64,000 nucleotides of DNA from assembly GCA_020975725.1 (NCBI GenBank), contig QXJR01000006.1, positions 620,001 through 684,000 on the forward strand. The letters are read 5' to 3'. Source of the stretch: Picocystis sp. L7. Lineage: Eukaryota > Chlorophyta > Picocystophyceae > Picocystales > Picocystaceae. Below are positions 29,001 through 39,424 of this stretch, piece after piece. The notes beneath the pieces are model-generated. The model saw nothing but the letters and a program-made list of their open reading frames with translations, did not search any database and had not been told where the DNA came from. Position 1 is the stretch's first letter. Each line of letters starts with the position of its first letter. The translations under genes were made by a program, and so were the position numbers.

Positions 29001-30436
29001 ATCTTTCTCTCCGACAAGACCTTCATCATGAGGTCCATGACAAATTTCACTTTGGACAGGCCCGCACATGGGCCGAGCTTCGTCGTCACTTTTACTGGCA
29101 TGGGTACAAGAAACAGTGCACCTCCTTTGTTCAGCAATGTCCTACATGTCAATTGCAGAAACCAAGCACGCAGTCCCGACACCAGGTCATGTTCCCAGAA
29201 GCTCGTTTTTATCCACACCCATTTCATACTGTGGTACTTGATGTTGTGGAAGGTTTCCCTCTTTCTAGGCAAGGCCACAACGCCGTTATCACGGTCGTGG
29301 ATAAATTTACCAAATTTGCTGTGTATATTCCTATACACACTTGCTGGAGTGCCTTTCGACAAGCAACGCTATTATTGGATCATGTGGTTTATCGTTACCA
29401 CTGTCCAACACGCATCCATACAAATAATGGACCAATGTATCGTAAACTGTTCGATGCATTTTGTACTGCCCTGGGAATTCAGCACATTACGGGAACGCCC
29501 TACCATTCACAATCTCAAGGAGGTGCCGAAAGACAACATCGAACTCTTCTCACTTCAATACGCATTATGTGCAATGACAAAAGAGATTGGGATGATATTT
29601 TACAAGCAGCAGCTCACGGCTACAATGACACCATACATGCCGTTATTGGCTTCGCCCCCTTTGAGCTACTATATGGATGCAGATCCAGATTACCGTGGCA
29701 CTTGGAGTTGCCATCCGTGGGCGATGTCGCCCCTGTCACAGACCTTGTCCCTTCACTGGATGCCCGTGTTACAACATTCTTGGAAAGACAGAAGCAAACG
29801 TATCAGAAAGTACTGCAAATGCTCGATAAACAACGCGCATTAATGCATCAACGTCGGGGCAACCAACGACGTACCTTTCAAGTTGGCCAGCAAGTCAAAG
29901 TTCAATTTGGATTAAAGTCCCCTACAGACAAGGACAAATTGGATCCCTGCTGGGTTGGCCCATTCACCGTTGCTACAGATTTGGGGAATGGAGCATACCG
30001 GTTGAAACTTCCTCCAGGATCCACCTATAGCGATCGATTCAATGCTGATCGGCTAGCCATATGGCACGACTCTGATTTGTCATTGTTTCCCTCGGCTACC
30101 TTGCCATCGGCAGAGCTGCTACCGGTCCCAACAACTGACGCGGAATACCCCATACGCAGGTATTTACTACGCGATTTCAGTAACTTTCCTACTGTTCGCT
30201 ATTGGGTTGAATCAGACTCTACTACGAATCGCTACTTCTTCATTGATGAAACCCCTGCATTACTGGATGACATTCTAACTTTCGAAGAGACAAACGGGTC
30301 CTTACCGGAACAGGGTATCACGCCCCAGAATATTACGCAAGTACAGCAGCATAAAGAATCGGTATATTTGCAGTTTCCATCGCCAATTTTGGAAAACACT
30401 TGGCCATTCCGTTTTCTCCCTTATCAAACCAGATGA
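26003..30436 (+). CDS. Gypsy C pol: reverse transcriptase, RNase H, cytosine methyltransferase, integrase, chromodomain-like module
   Basis: A 1477-residue open frame. Reverse transcriptase about 110-330, with V-F-D-Y-R-H-L-N-S and V-Y-M-D-D-I-L-V-H-S. RNase H about 430-560 (E-T-D-A-S-D-A-G-M-G-A). Methyltransferase about 570-860: C-I-L-D-L-C-G-G-M-G-T, A-V-E-R-D-P, G-A-P-C-Q-P-F-S, I-E-C-T-P-F-A, A-Q-A-R-Q-R-L-V-W, P-L-T-I-R-E-K-E-R-L-T-G-M and C-G-N-A-F-P-V-G-W. Integrase about 1000-1300 (HHCC, catalytic core, G-G-A-E-R-Q-H-R). GPY-like K-L-D-P-C-W-V-G-P-F-T-V. Then a chromodomain-like stretch with Y-P-I-R-R-Y-L-L-R, V-R-Y-W-V-E-S and Y-F-F-I-D-E-T-P-A-L-L. The motif set fits a DNMT3/DRM-type enzyme that would methylate cytosine at C5 on element or target DNA; activity is inference. 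Confidence 0.93.
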   Translation: MVSIPDFVNRQLHLLDQHGQLHTVSGDGDFITKRKLDLIVPPGEVPKVIQTPGCLYLMIQPLDPSKELQAEAEDFALKRSRLSGQYPLTPSQQRRLTELKEKYKICFEPRMSPPTERILGESFKIAVQPGATPIYRNYYRISPKQLDILREMLAEYVDSGKMDLCSGSSWGAPVILVPKKDKGWRIVFDYRHLNSVTIKDRYPLPCIDDYLQQLTAASLFSAFDALDGFHQLPMSPDSIEKTAVNTPLGSYVWKVMPMGLANAPAAFQRMMNRIFGHLMYVKVYMDDILVHSSTVESRFQHLEEFLSVCAANDIRLKASKCHFFYTNLEWIGFKIGNGQITPTETLTDKIRRFPKPHTQKQNLAFLGLCNFYRRFLDRYVELAAPLVEFNKKTYKLDFADYWNSECDRAFVQLRQALISNPALALYDPDLPTRVETDASDAGMGAVLSQCPHRESTENHDWKPVEYYSRRWNSSQRSYHPAEKETCAIIYALQHWQHLLFGQPFTILTDSKVAHYLQTKGTEQLSQRVIRWMEKLQFFAPFEILYRPGKENVPADYLSRHPPIQGEEIPTFCILDLCGGMGTVLRALELTCNSNHRIDYIAVERDPLCRLVIQRVFNYVRLAAPTMFVRTDMFRLGNDVQILKGRRRLPRVDLVIAGAPCQPFSRANTNTEASPLGLLDAPELFSAVRALQDRLPGGNYIIECTPFARHLDTHLQQVQEWFGAPKHHDMSNFSAQARQRLVWTTVSLDSHTAQYRYRGVPYTWQECLDVESSPPIDDYGILISKCPTLMASKNSHSDRSKSTWVYNSDHELRPLTIREKERLTGMKPNDTQAYGVCDGARHHMCGNAFPVGWIAPMLSAVLRKPPPPILLGLVHQRKGIHLYTQASRLLARHSLHVQDSMSLTADVDDTIPNSTTPEHTLAEASPTVGTASLEHQLAAVSDTTVVPLIERIRTAAQADPEYVRNLKQPPTEYVKHLDLLFLQPQPMEADHGPAVLVIPADLSLRQDLHHEVHDKFHFGQARTWAELRRHFYWHGYKKQCTSFVQQCPTCQLQKPSTQSRHQVMFPEARFYPHPFHTVVLDVVEGFPLSRQGHNAVITVVDKFTKFAVYIPIHTCWSAFRQATLLLDHVVYRYHCPTRIHTNNGPMYRKLFDAFCTALGIQHITGTPYHSQSQGGAERQHRTLLTSIRIMCNDKRDWDDILQAAAHGYNDTIHAVIGFAPFELLYGCRSRLPWHLELPSVGDVAPVTDLVPSLDARVTTFLERQKQTYQKVLQMLDKQRALMHQRRGNQRRTFQVGQQVKVQFGLKSPTDKDKLDPCWVGPFTVATDLGNGAYRLKLPPGSTYSDRFNADRLAIWHDSDLSLFPSATLPSAELLPVPTTDAEYPIRRYLLRDFSNFPTVRYWVESDSTTNRYFFIDETPALLDDILTFEETNGSLPEQGITPQNITQVQQHKESVYLQFPSPILENTWPFRFLPYQTR

Positions 30437-30661
30437 AGACCTCGGCATTTCCCACCTGCAACATTGCTGGATGCAGTTGTCCAGACCCACTTCACAGTGG
30501 ACAATAGTGACATATATTATCAAGGCAAAGTCACTTCACTTATAGACAAGCGATATACAGTCCTCTGGACAGATGGTGGTCGTACAATTCACTCCCACGC
30601 AGATATCCAGGCCATGCTCTATGACCCTGTTTCTGCAGTGTATGATTTTCAGCCACAATAG
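30437..30661 (+). CDS. Gypsy C pol C-terminal Tudor-like module
   Basis: About 65 residues including Y-Y-Q-G-K-V-T, Y-T-V-L-W-T-D-G-G and the end A-M-L-Y-D-P-V-S-A-V-Y-D-F. The pattern Y-x-G-x-V then Y-x-V-x-W-x-D-G is that of Tudor/agenet-type beta barrels. It sits next to the end of the main pol frame, immediately before the purine tract. Confidence 0.65.
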   Translation, partial: RPRHFPPATLLDAVVQTHFTVDNSDIYYQGKVTSLIDKRYTVLWTDGGRTIHSHADIQAMLYDPVSAVYDFQPQ

Positions 30662-30683
30662 CTGTGTCTGGGAGCAGGGAGAG

Positions 30684-31041
30684 TGTTACACTTTCCTAGG
30701 TCACCCTCCCCATGGAGGAGTGTTTTCTTCCATCCTCGACCGTACATGTATAAATGGAGACATATAGTCCTCATATGAGAGTACTAACTGTACCTTTTTG
30801 GACACGTACCGCAGAGGATGACCTTGATGCACCATAGAGAGGAGCCACCGGTCTTTTTAATGAACAAGCCCTACTCAAGGCCTCCGAGCCACGCGCCGTC
30901 CTCACGTCATCCGCGTCCGGGCATCATTGGAGTACTCAAGGAGCCGTTTTTCACCAAGCATCCGAGTTTATCCCACCTCGCCTCGTGGGACCAAGTGTAT
31001 ACGACCACTTTTCTTGTCCTCCAAAGGTCGAGAGTGGAACA
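30684..31041 (+). repeat. 3' LTR of gypsy C
   Basis: 358 bp, five differences from 23670-24027, three of them CpG versus TpG. Copia F resumes at 31042. Confidence 0.92.
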
Positions 31042-33690
31042 CACCGCACACTCAACGAAAGTGCGCGTGCGTTGCTGCTGTCCTCCAAGTTGCCTCGTAC
31101 CTTCTGGGGAGAGGCCATCCGATGTGCCAACTACCTTCGAAACCGACTGCCCGTGAAGGCATCAGTAGAAGGAAAATGCCCAATTGAATTGCTGACCAAC
31201 AAGCAGCCAAGCCTAGACAACCTGCGAACATTCGGTTGTCAGGCTTGGGTGCTCGTACCTGCAGAAAAACGCATTGGAAAGTTCGGACCAAAGTCAGTCG
31301 AGGGAACATTTTTGGGCTATGAAAACAGCTCAACTTACTGTGTCCTTGTAAAGGACCAAATTGTGCTCAGGAGAAATGTGGAGTTTGTGGAGAGCACTCC
31401 TGGACCTGCACCAAATCAAAGTCAGCAATATTTCGAAGGTCAGGTCCTCCCTGAACTCTTCCCTGAGCCTCCGCAGCTTCAGCTCTCCGAACTCCGCTCC
31501 AGTTACGGTCTAGATGGTTCAGTGATTCCACAGGATCCAAGCGCTTTGGACCTTATGGGATCACCAAACGGGGAGAGGAGTCCCGTGTATTCGGCAGGTG
31601 CAGAATTTCCACAAACTTTCGGCAGCGAGCAGTCCATTCGCCAGCAACCACCAGCAACCCTCCAGCAGGTTCCACCTGTTCCACCTGGTTATGTAGGTGA
31701 TGAAGGAGGAGCTCAGCGAAGCCAAGTACCTTCTTCACCACCCAACCAGGCCATTGCCCAAACTACGGGCAATCCAAAATCTACTCCGGCAATCTTGCAA
31801 CGCCCTCAGCAGCTCAGCAGCAGCGAAAACGACAATCCAGCAGGCATCCTAGATGATGGAGAAGGTGCTCAGCATGTTCAAGCACCTTCTTCACCATCTC
31901 CACATGGCATCCAGCAAGCAATGCAGCTGCAGGCTCCAGCCTCACCTCCAGCATCCAATCCAGCAGCCAGTCCAGCACCTCCAGCAAACCCAACGCATGG
32001 GTACAACCTGCGTCCTCGCTCCAGCAAAGCGTTGAAGACCACCTGCAAGGACGATTGGATGGTCAGCGACGAATTCTCAGGCTATGCCAACGCAATGCGT
32101 AGATCGGACGCCGACCTCTGGAAAGAGGCCATCCACGAGGACCTTACCTCGCTGGTGGCCAACGAGACCTGGACGCTCACCGAACTTCCTCCAGCACGCA
32201 AGGCCCTCACCACCACGTGGGTCTTCAAGGTGAAACGCGACGGTGGTGGAGACGTGGAGCGCTACAAAGCCCGCCTGTGCGTGCGTGGCTTCGAGCAACG
32301 TGATGGTTTGGACTACCAGGAGGTGTTTGCCACCACCTCTGGTAAGGTAACCCAACGAGTTTACTTAACTTATGCAGCCTTGAAGGACTATGAAATCAGG
32401 CAGGTGGACATCAAAACTGCCTTCTTAAATGCAGGATTGGATGAACCTATCTACATCCAGATACCTGATGGACTCAAAGGGAAAGAGTTAGATGGCAACA
32501 GCCATCTGGCTCTCAAACTCAACAAGGGTTTGTATGGCCTGAAATAGGCTCCAAGACTCTGGTTCCTCCACCCCATCAACATGTTAACTACAGAGCTGGG
32601 ATTCGTAGTTAACCTAGTGGAGGACACTATTTTACAGAAAGTTAACGAAGAAACAGGCAAGGAGTGCATCCTGTGCATCTATGTGGATGACATACTCCTT
32701 GCAGCAGAAGATATCCATATGATTGAAGAAGTCATTGAGAGCATCTGCAAGAGATTCCAGGCCAGAGACCTAGGAACTGTGAGTTTCTTCTGTGGCATGG
32801 TGGTTCACAGGGGCAGAAAAAACAGGACCCTCACACTCAGTGAGCCTGAGAAGATAAGGCAGTTAATTAAGCAGTTCAACATGGAAAACTGCAGGGTGAA
32901 GCAGGTACCTCTGGAATACCACTTTACTGCACTAGAGAATGAACCTGCAGCCCCTCAACAATCCTACCAAGTGCTCATGGGCTCACTACTCTACTTGGCC
33001 ACCACCACCAGGCCACATTTGTGTCATGCAGTGTCACATTTGTCAAGATTCATGGACAAGCCAAATGTGGAGCACATGAATGCACCAAAGTCAATGCTCA
33101 AGTACTTGAGAGGCACAAAGTACCTGGGCCCGGTTCTTGGAAATCGTATCGATGACAGTTCCGAAAATCTCGATGCACATATTGATATCTTTAGCCACAC
33201 TGGTTACTTTGATGCAGACTATGGAGCAGACAAGTTAACAAGGAAATCCAGGACAGGTTACCTATTCTTCCTGAATGGGAGTTTAATCTCTTGGCAGAGC
33301 AAAATGCAGAAGACCGTATCTACCTCCACAGCAGAGGCAGAGTACCAAGCAGCAACAACAGCAATCAAAGAAGCCCTCTGGCTGAAGAGGTTAATTAACG
33401 GACTTAACTCCATGGGCAAAATTCACACTGTTAAAATGAAGTGTGATAACCAGGCCTGCATCAAGATGCTGAATGATGTTAAGTCCATCCAGCGGACAAA
33501 GCATATTGACATTGCTCACCACTTCGTCCGTGAGAGGATTATGAGACGTGAGGTGCAGTTCAAATATTGCCCAACAACAGAAATGTTGGCAGATTTCCTC
33601 ACAAGACCCACCAGTGTTCAGAAATTTGGTGCCAGTGTTAAGCAGATTGGACTTGTGCAGTTACCTGAGTTAACAAGCAATGAAATAGGT
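31042..33690 (+). pseudogene. Copia F: integrase end, reverse transcriptase, RNase H
   Basis: Resumes after gypsy C with R-T-L-N-E-S-A-R-A-L-L and the integrase C-terminal region (N-L-R-T-F-G-C-Q-A-W-V), then a proline- and glutamine-rich linker. The copia reverse transcriptase has T-T-T-W-V-F-K-V-K-R-D, Y-K-A-R-L-C-V-R-G-F, V-D-I-K-T-A-F-L-N-A and L-C-I-Y-V-D-D-I-L-L. RNase H has T-S-T-A-E-A-E-Y and H-I-D-I-A-H-H-F-V-R-E. It is broken, with about one or two breaks. Confidence 0.9.
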
Positions 33691-33704
33691 CCTAAGGGAG
33701 AGCA

Positions 33705-34019
33705 TGGAAAAGTGAAGTGGAGGACCAGTTCTGATGGAGTTTATTCTCGGAGGGACTGGTCGTGCAGGTCGTCCCCTCCGACCAGGACAGTCGCACGTTC
33801 GACCGCGGCTGTGGATAGAATACCCGATCCACAATGCCACGTAGGCATTGTGGCGGCTATTAGGGCCCAAGGGGCCACGCCTTCAATGCATGTATTACAC
33901 TCTTTCCAGCCTCGCTCCTCCGTGCACCTCTGTGCTCCGAACTCCCAAGGACTTTCACGAACCCAGGTCCTCCAACGCTGCCTGTTAACCTTGCGGTTAA
34001 ACAGCAGATCCTTTCAACA
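33705..34019 (+). repeat. 3' LTR of copia F
   Basis: 315 bp, about 90 percent identical by eye to 6100-6413. Preceded by a purine tract at about 33694-33704. Confidence 0.88.
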
Positions 34020-35371
34020 TAGTCACCCCATTCAAGTCCCTCTTCAATCAAGTTGCGATGAAACCGGGTAATTTTCTTGGAGGAACCTGTCGGGCGTGCT
34101 CCGGTGTTGTGAATGGTGGATCCGAGGGATAGGCATCCCTCTCATGGCCTGGTGGCTCGGCAGCCCTCGTCGTCCTTCACGACACGTGCTGCGATGGCGA
34201 CGGGCAACGTTGAACCTTCCGTGAGGTTGGTGGATGCTCGAAGAGGTGAGGAACGGCACGGTGTAGGGTGAATGAAGGTTTGAGAAAGTCGATTGTAACT
34301 GAGATGGCCTGCGCTATTTTTACTGTGCGCCAGCCAGTGTTTCGATGTTTTCCACGTCGTTAGCATCAAACGGTGACCTTTGGGTTCGTCGACCATGGTT
34401 CAGCTGCATAGATCTCCCCACGAGAGCTCTGCTCGTGGGTCTTGTCGAGTTCCACGTCTCGACTTATAGGGAAATCGGTGTTTGGCGGGTCCCCACTTTC
34501 GCTTGGATGGGGCCGTTCATTCAAGGAAGGGTATTCTTTCCAACAAATTTCTCTGTCAGGTCTAGTCTATGAACCGAATCCGATAGGATGTAAAAGTCGG
34601 TCTACAGTCCGTTCCTACCCGTGAAAACGTCGACGTGTGTGCGAAGGCGGCTGCAGATCGAACCAAGGACGAACGGGACGACAAAACGAGTGGACGATCG
34701 CCCCGTCAAGCCATCCTCTTGGTCATCGCATCCGTGCGAGCGCGCGAAGCTCCCACCAACTTTTCTATGCAGAAGTGTGGAACACAATAACGGTGGATGG
34801 AGAGAAGTGATCGAAGCTCAACATCGAGGAGGGGCAGTGATGGATCTTCGAAGTTGCAGGAGGGGTAATGCACCCTTGCACCCTAGTGAATGGGTAGGGA
34901 GAGGGGGCAATCACCTACGCGAACACATGCACTTGATACATTGGCAACGTGTATGCAATGCACGTTCGTTGAGAAGGCGTGTGCGTGATACTTGACTATG
35001 CCTTTGCAACGGATGAATACTGTAGCGTCCAAGTAGGGTCGCGGACAGGTGTCTCTTGATCAACGAGCGAGTTGAGCCTCTCGGCAGCAAATGAAGTTGT
35101 CGAAGAGTGTGGTGGAGCGAGGACATTGTCGCGTACTACAAGTAGGAAAGTGAATTGCAAGGCAAATAGACGGACTTCAAGTTCCTCTCTCATTAACACT
35201 CCATAGTGGTTGAAATGATGGCAGATGAGGTATGTAGAGGGCTCACGTGCTCCTAACGGTGAAATCAAACCATCCGCGCATTCACTCGTGGGGAGACTTG
35301 GAGCTCTCCAACTCATCGACACCATTCAACCTCCCCACCTCTACCTTCTCCATGTACATTGTGGAAGGGAA
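34020..35371. other. No recognisable gene between copia F and the MULE
   Basis: Only short frames occur, the longest 124 codons (34621-34995, +), and none resembles a known family. This may be pre-insertion host DNA or an old, unrecognisable repeat. Confidence 0.5.
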
Positions 35372-36496
35372 GGATGCGGCTGAAAAATGAGCCCACCGAG
35401 GGTTGCAGCTCGAAACCCCACTCATTTCAGACCCCATTATGATAATACACCCTGTTTCGGACCCAACCCAATCGAAGAGGGATGAAGACTCAATCGGAAG
35501 GGAATTTGCTTCGAGCTCATCGGGAAAAGGAGTTGAAGTACCCGAAGTATTGGAGGAGTGGACAACCGCAACCATGGAGGTTTCCTCTTGGATAGCCCCA
35601 ACCAAAAGGTCGACCGACCGAGCGACATGTGGGCCGACAAACTTTTCGTGGGAAGAGACAAACTATGTGTCCAAAGAATGGGCAACCAAGCCCAACAAAC
35701 TCGTGTCAACCATAGTAAAATATACTAATGATAAATCATTGGACAAACAAACCAACGCGACATCTTACTTGTAATAGAACTTAGAACCTGGCATGACATC
35801 AACAACGTGCCTTCTTCCTCCATCGACCTCCACGAACAGCTCTCGAACACGTGACGGACATCATCGTCCACGTAACGCCACACCGGATCAGCAAGTGAAC
35901 ATACGGAGGGCAAGAAAGAAACCCTACCAACTAGTTCACAACTTTGAACACTCCAGGAATTTACCAGAGGTAAGAAAACCCATCTTTCAACAAAAGGTCT
36001 CCGATGAGATCCATCGAGAACCGGACTCGAACCCAACGGAAAGGGAACCCATCGACAACAAATCCAAGGCCTCCAAAGGACCTGACAACCCAGCGTGCAC
36101 GGGAGGGACAGACGACGCGACGCACGAAAAATGGTGTGGCAACTATGATGGCGCGCGCATGACACGAGATGCGACGGGCACGGGGAGCTGGAGGACGAAG
36201 GCAAGGAAGGAGGGATATTGTCCACGAGGACGAGGGGATGGAAAACGGGCGCACCTATGCTTGTAGGACGATCAAGCTGGCGTGGAGATGCTCGTCCTAC
36301 AACTGCGAGTTCAAGGGATGTGCAAGCGGTTGTCTAGCTTCCTCAAGCATGACAATGAGCAAAAAGAAACGCAAATGGGGGGCACTAGCCGAGCGTCTAT
36401 GAGGTGGGGAACTTGCTCCCATGCGAGTGGGAATGGGGAAAGTGCCACATGCAAGCAACTAGGTGCATCAATTCAAATGGGACGGGAGGTTGGCTT
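35372..36496 (+). repeat. Left terminal inverted repeat of the MULE
   Basis: About 1125 bp. It matches the inverse of 40002-40160 plus 55302-55806 over its length, except for 35525-35991, which is missing from the right arm between two copies of AAAAGG. It includes a zinc-finger-like coding segment at 36169-36402. Confidence 0.82.
36169..36402 (+). CDS. FLYWCH-like zinc-finger segment in the MULE arm
   Basis: Encodes G-R-T-Y-A-C-R-T-I-K-L-A-W-R-C-S-S-Y-N-C and then F-K-G-C-A-S-G-C, a cysteine pattern resembling the FLYWCH/WRKY-GCM1-like DNA-binding fingers found near MULE transposase N-termini. The basic tail S-K-K-K-R-K could be a nuclear localisation signal. A second copy lies inverted at 55296-55550, because the segment is inside the inverted repeat. 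The assignment is by pattern only. Confidence 0.5.
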   Translation: MRRARGAGGRRQGRRDIVHEDEGMENGRTYACRTIKLAWRCSSYNCEFKGCASGCLASSSMTMSKKKRKWGALAERL

Positions 36497-36898
36497 AGAC
36501 CTGATGTAGAAACAAGCTGTCGTTGTAGCTGTTTCATTCTACCATGTTGCTCAAACGTCATGAGTAGGAGGGTTGAGTATTGGTGGGCATTGCCCAAAGG
36601 AACATTGTTAATCGTGCTATTGTTCCCAAATTCGGAGGACTGGGGCAAGCTCTTCCCGCCAAAACAGAAGATGCACGATGAAAAACACGTGTCACCTCGT
36701 GCAAACATTGCCCATTTACGGAGCGCATAATAAAAACAGAACAATTGGGCATTGGCCACAACGTGGGATCGTGCATTGGATGTCTATGAAGGACGACGAT
36801 TGCATGAGACACATGGACGGAAATCAGGATGAGCATGCTTGCGAAAGTGTGAAATTTCAAGCACCAATGCTCAAAGGGTGGGTACCATTTGTTGTATG

Positions 36899-37236
36899 TG
36901 TTCCACCTTCCTAGGTCACCCTCCCCATGGAGGAGTGTTTCCTTCTTCCTCGACGGTACATGTACAAGGTAAGACACTGATTACTTAAGACAGAGTACTA
37001 AATGTACCTTTTTGGACAATTACCGCAGACGATGAACTCGATGACCCTTATAGAGGAGCCAGCGGTCTTTTTCATGAAACAAGTCCTCTGACCCAGGCGC
37101 CGTCCGCGTCCGGGCATCGATTCAGCACTCACGGAGTTGTCTCTTTGGCAACCATCCGAGTTTGTCCCACCTCTCCTTCGTGAGTCCAAGTGTATACTAC
37201 CGCTTTTCTCGTCGTCCTAAGGTCGAGAGTGGAACA
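36899..37236 (+). repeat. Solo LTR related to gypsy C, inside the MULE
   Basis: About 338 bp with ends TGTTCCAC...GTGGAACA. It matches the gypsy C LTR along its length (CCTAGGTCACCCTCCCCATGG near the start, AAGGTCGAGAGTGGAACA at the end) but is clearly more diverged than the two LTRs of C are from each other. No clean target duplication. Confidence 0.82.
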
Positions 37237-37435
37237 CATGTGATTTGAAACCGAGGAAAGGAACCGCCCATCTCAATGTTTAAGAAGAAGCATGGTGTCA
37301 ATCATGTGCAGCTTGTCTTCAAGCCGACACACTTGCAAGGTGGAGGAAGAAAACTTCGAAAGGTCAAAACAGATCAAAGTATCCTCAAGTACTTGTTAAT
37401 GGTACAGTTTACTTGATCCTTGGGAATGCAAAGCT

Positions 37436-38236
37436 TTGAATCAATGCGGATGTCCAGCGCAAATCATGTTCACGAGAGGAATCGATGGGGTTCTCACTTT
37501 GTTGGAAAAGGGAAGGCACATCCACCAACTTGCATCTGTCGCTAGAAGACCAAGGGGTGTGGCAAGAAACTTGGAGGTAGAGTTTTTACAATACGTTGAG
37601 AGCAACATGACGGTGCCAAAAATCTTGCATGAGCTCGAGACCAAGGATAGGATTCTAGAAGGGGACACAAAAACACAAGCGAAGAACTTTCTTGCTCACG
37701 AGCGAAAGAAAATCTCTTTGAAAGGCACAATGTTGGGTTACCAAGAGTTCGTAAGCACATTCAAGTTTGATGCAGGCAAAGCATACAAGGGTGATGAGTG
37801 CTTTATCGTGAATTCAGAACTGCAAGTTGATGAGCAAACGGAAGAGGGGACTTACAAGTTGAAATTGAACATGAGTTGTCCGACTATGGTGTGGTGGGCA
37901 CAGGCAGTCGCAAATGTAGATCAAGTTACACAATTGACTTTGGACGCCACTTTTAGAGTAGCCACCATCGATTCGCATATCTTAATGGCATTAGGTGCAA
38001 CTGAAGGTGTTGGTCACGGGTTCCCGGTGTTATACTCCATCGTTTCTACGGGGAGCTCGCACACCACCATGATCCATGTGGACTCCTTATGGCAGGTGTT
38101 GGGGTCCAATGCAATGGCATTTTTTGACAATGCCTACAAACTGAGGGATGCGGGGCTGGGTTGCACACGGGAGTGCGTGCTTTCATGGAGAAGAGAGAGT
38201 GCACTAGGCACCAACAAGATTGGTATGCTCACTTGA
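37436..38236 (+). pseudogene. MULE transposase: zinc region and first part of the DDE core
   Basis: Begins near N-Q-C-G-C-P-A-Q-I, with K-G-R-H-I-H-Q-L-A shortly after, as in the FAR1/MULE N-terminal zinc-binding region. Then come the helical segment L-A-H-E-R-K-K-I-S and the catalytic strand Q-L-T-L-D-A-T-F-R-V with the MULE hallmark G-H-G-F-P-V-L-Y-S-I-V-S. The codons near the start are not in a clean frame with the upstream exon-like sequence, and the frame shifts near 38160-38240 where the next segment overlaps. It is a decayed transposase, judged by motifs only. Confidence 0.72.
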
Positions 38237-38592
38237 GTAGAGTAGATGGGCATCTTCAACAAGCTTGCAAGAAGTACCAAGTTCCTACTAATGTCGAGTC
38301 ATTAATTGGAAAAGTGATCAAAAACATTTCATATTTGGCATCCAAGAAGGTAAGGGACAAGTTGCGTGAAAAGTATGAACAAGAGTTTGCACCGTTTCAA
38401 AATTTCATGGTATGGTGGAAGCAGACATATGGCGATCCATTCAAATATTGGGCCAGATGTGATGCTCCAACAGGATACGCCGTATGTAACCAAGGACATC
38501 AGAGTCACAACAATATATTCAAAAGGGTTCATATGCCAAGTAGTATTGTTGCACATGGCAGGATCTCCCCTACGATGGGACCCAGTGCTTGA
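38161..38592 (+). pseudogene. MULE transposase: second part of the core
   Basis: A frame overlapping the previous segment, with W-Y-A-H-L-S-R-V-D, V-W-W-K-Q-T-Y-G-D-P-F-K-Y-W-A and H-Q-S-H-N-N-I-F-K-R-V-H, resembling the N-x-x-E/F-x-x-x region that precedes the SWIM finger in MULE transposases. A +/-1 frameshift separates it from 37436-38236. It ends where the solo LTR at 38590 begins. Confidence 0.6.
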
Positions 38593-39300
38593 CAACGATC
38601 GTTGTCCACAAGTAGCTTAGCTAAGCGAGCTTGGAGCTTGCTGTGAATCGTTGGATATCAAGTCAGGTACAAAACGGGTAACCCCTCCCCAACTCGACGA
38701 GTGCGACCGAGGACCAAGGAAGGCGGGGGATGGGAAGCATATGGTACCCCGGTCCGAGGGTACGAAGGATGTCCCCAATACCAGCCGTCCAGATAGACCC
38801 AGGGCGAACCCGATGAAGCCCAGGCTTAGTTCGGGGCAACCCTAGGAGACTCGGGCGGAAGGGGGGACCGGATCCCCCCGAATCTCCCGAGGTCGATCGA
38901 AGGGTGGGGAAGCACCCTGGGGATCTGGGTCACGTGCTTGCCTGTCGTGCAACCGTCCGATGAGGGCGACAGGGCCACGTGACCACCAGGCGCCCCATGG
39001 AGATAAGGGTACCACCCTGAACCGCTGCTGGTTTGAGGGCCTACTAGAGGCCCCCCTCACTTGACTTGAAAATAGACTTTTGCCTTGACGACTTCTCAAG
39101 TGCGTGCCTCCACCAACCACGAGCTTGCTGCGGCTTCTCAACACCGCCAAGACTCGCACAAGTCAGCAGGAGCCGTCCCACACGGCTGACGCTCCACAAA
39201 CGCGCCCTTGAAGGCGATTCCGTCCTCTTCCCTTTGCATCTTGGCCTCGTTTTGGGTCACAACGTGTGTGAATTGGCAGTGTCGCCACGGACGCTGTGCA
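38590..39300 (+). repeat. Solo LTR H1, distant relative of the B/E-type LTRs
   Basis: The start (TGACAACGATCGTTG...GAGCTTGGAGCTTG) and the right part (CTTCTCAAGTGCGTGCCT..., then GGCAGTGTCGCC...TGTGCA) match the sequence at 62139-62927, while the centre is diverged. The MULE transposase is interrupted here. Ends are approximate and no target duplication was found. Confidence 0.55.
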
Positions 39301-39424
39301 ATATAGATCAACGCAAAGAAGAGTCGATCTACTCGAATTACTAGCAGTCTTGAAGCTTGGAGTATCATCCTTTGGAAGAGAGAAAACAAGGGAGTATGAA
39401 GTTCAACGCGTACCTCGATAGGAC

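Larger units (their letters stand above)
23670..31041 (+). mobile_element. Ty3/gypsy element C with methyltransferase domain, nearly whole
   Basis: 358-bp LTRs at 23670-24027 and 30684-31041 differ at five positions (about 1.4 percent). Between them lie gag, a -1 frameshift signal, protease, and a 1477-residue open frame carrying reverse transcriptase, RNase H, methyltransferase and integrase. It is inserted in the integrase region of copia F. The flanks CAAC and CACC are at best an imperfect target duplication. A purine tract (GGGAGCAGGGAGAG) precedes the right LTR. It has about two breaks and is the best reference copy in the window. Confidence 0.93.
6100..34019 (+). mobile_element. Ty1/copia retrotransposon F, old, broken, holding two nested gypsy insertions
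   Basis: LTRs of about 314-315 bp lie at 6100-6413 and 33705-34019. Between them, in copia order, are gag, protease, integrase, reverse transcriptase and RNase H, in three segments separated by gypsy B (6852-22357) and gypsy C (23670-31041). Integrase precedes reverse transcriptase, which separates it from gypsy. The LTRs differ at roughly 30 positions (about 9-10 percent), so it is clearly older than its insertions. A purine-rich tract (AAGGGAGAG) precedes the right LTR. No clean target duplication is visible; the left edge touches the Harbinger end. Apart from the insertions it has about two or three breaks. Confidence 0.88.

Noticed and set aside
6100-34019. Target duplication for copia F
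   Set aside because: The bases left of 6100 and right of 34019 do not match; the left edge is also shared with the Harbinger insertion, so no claim is made.
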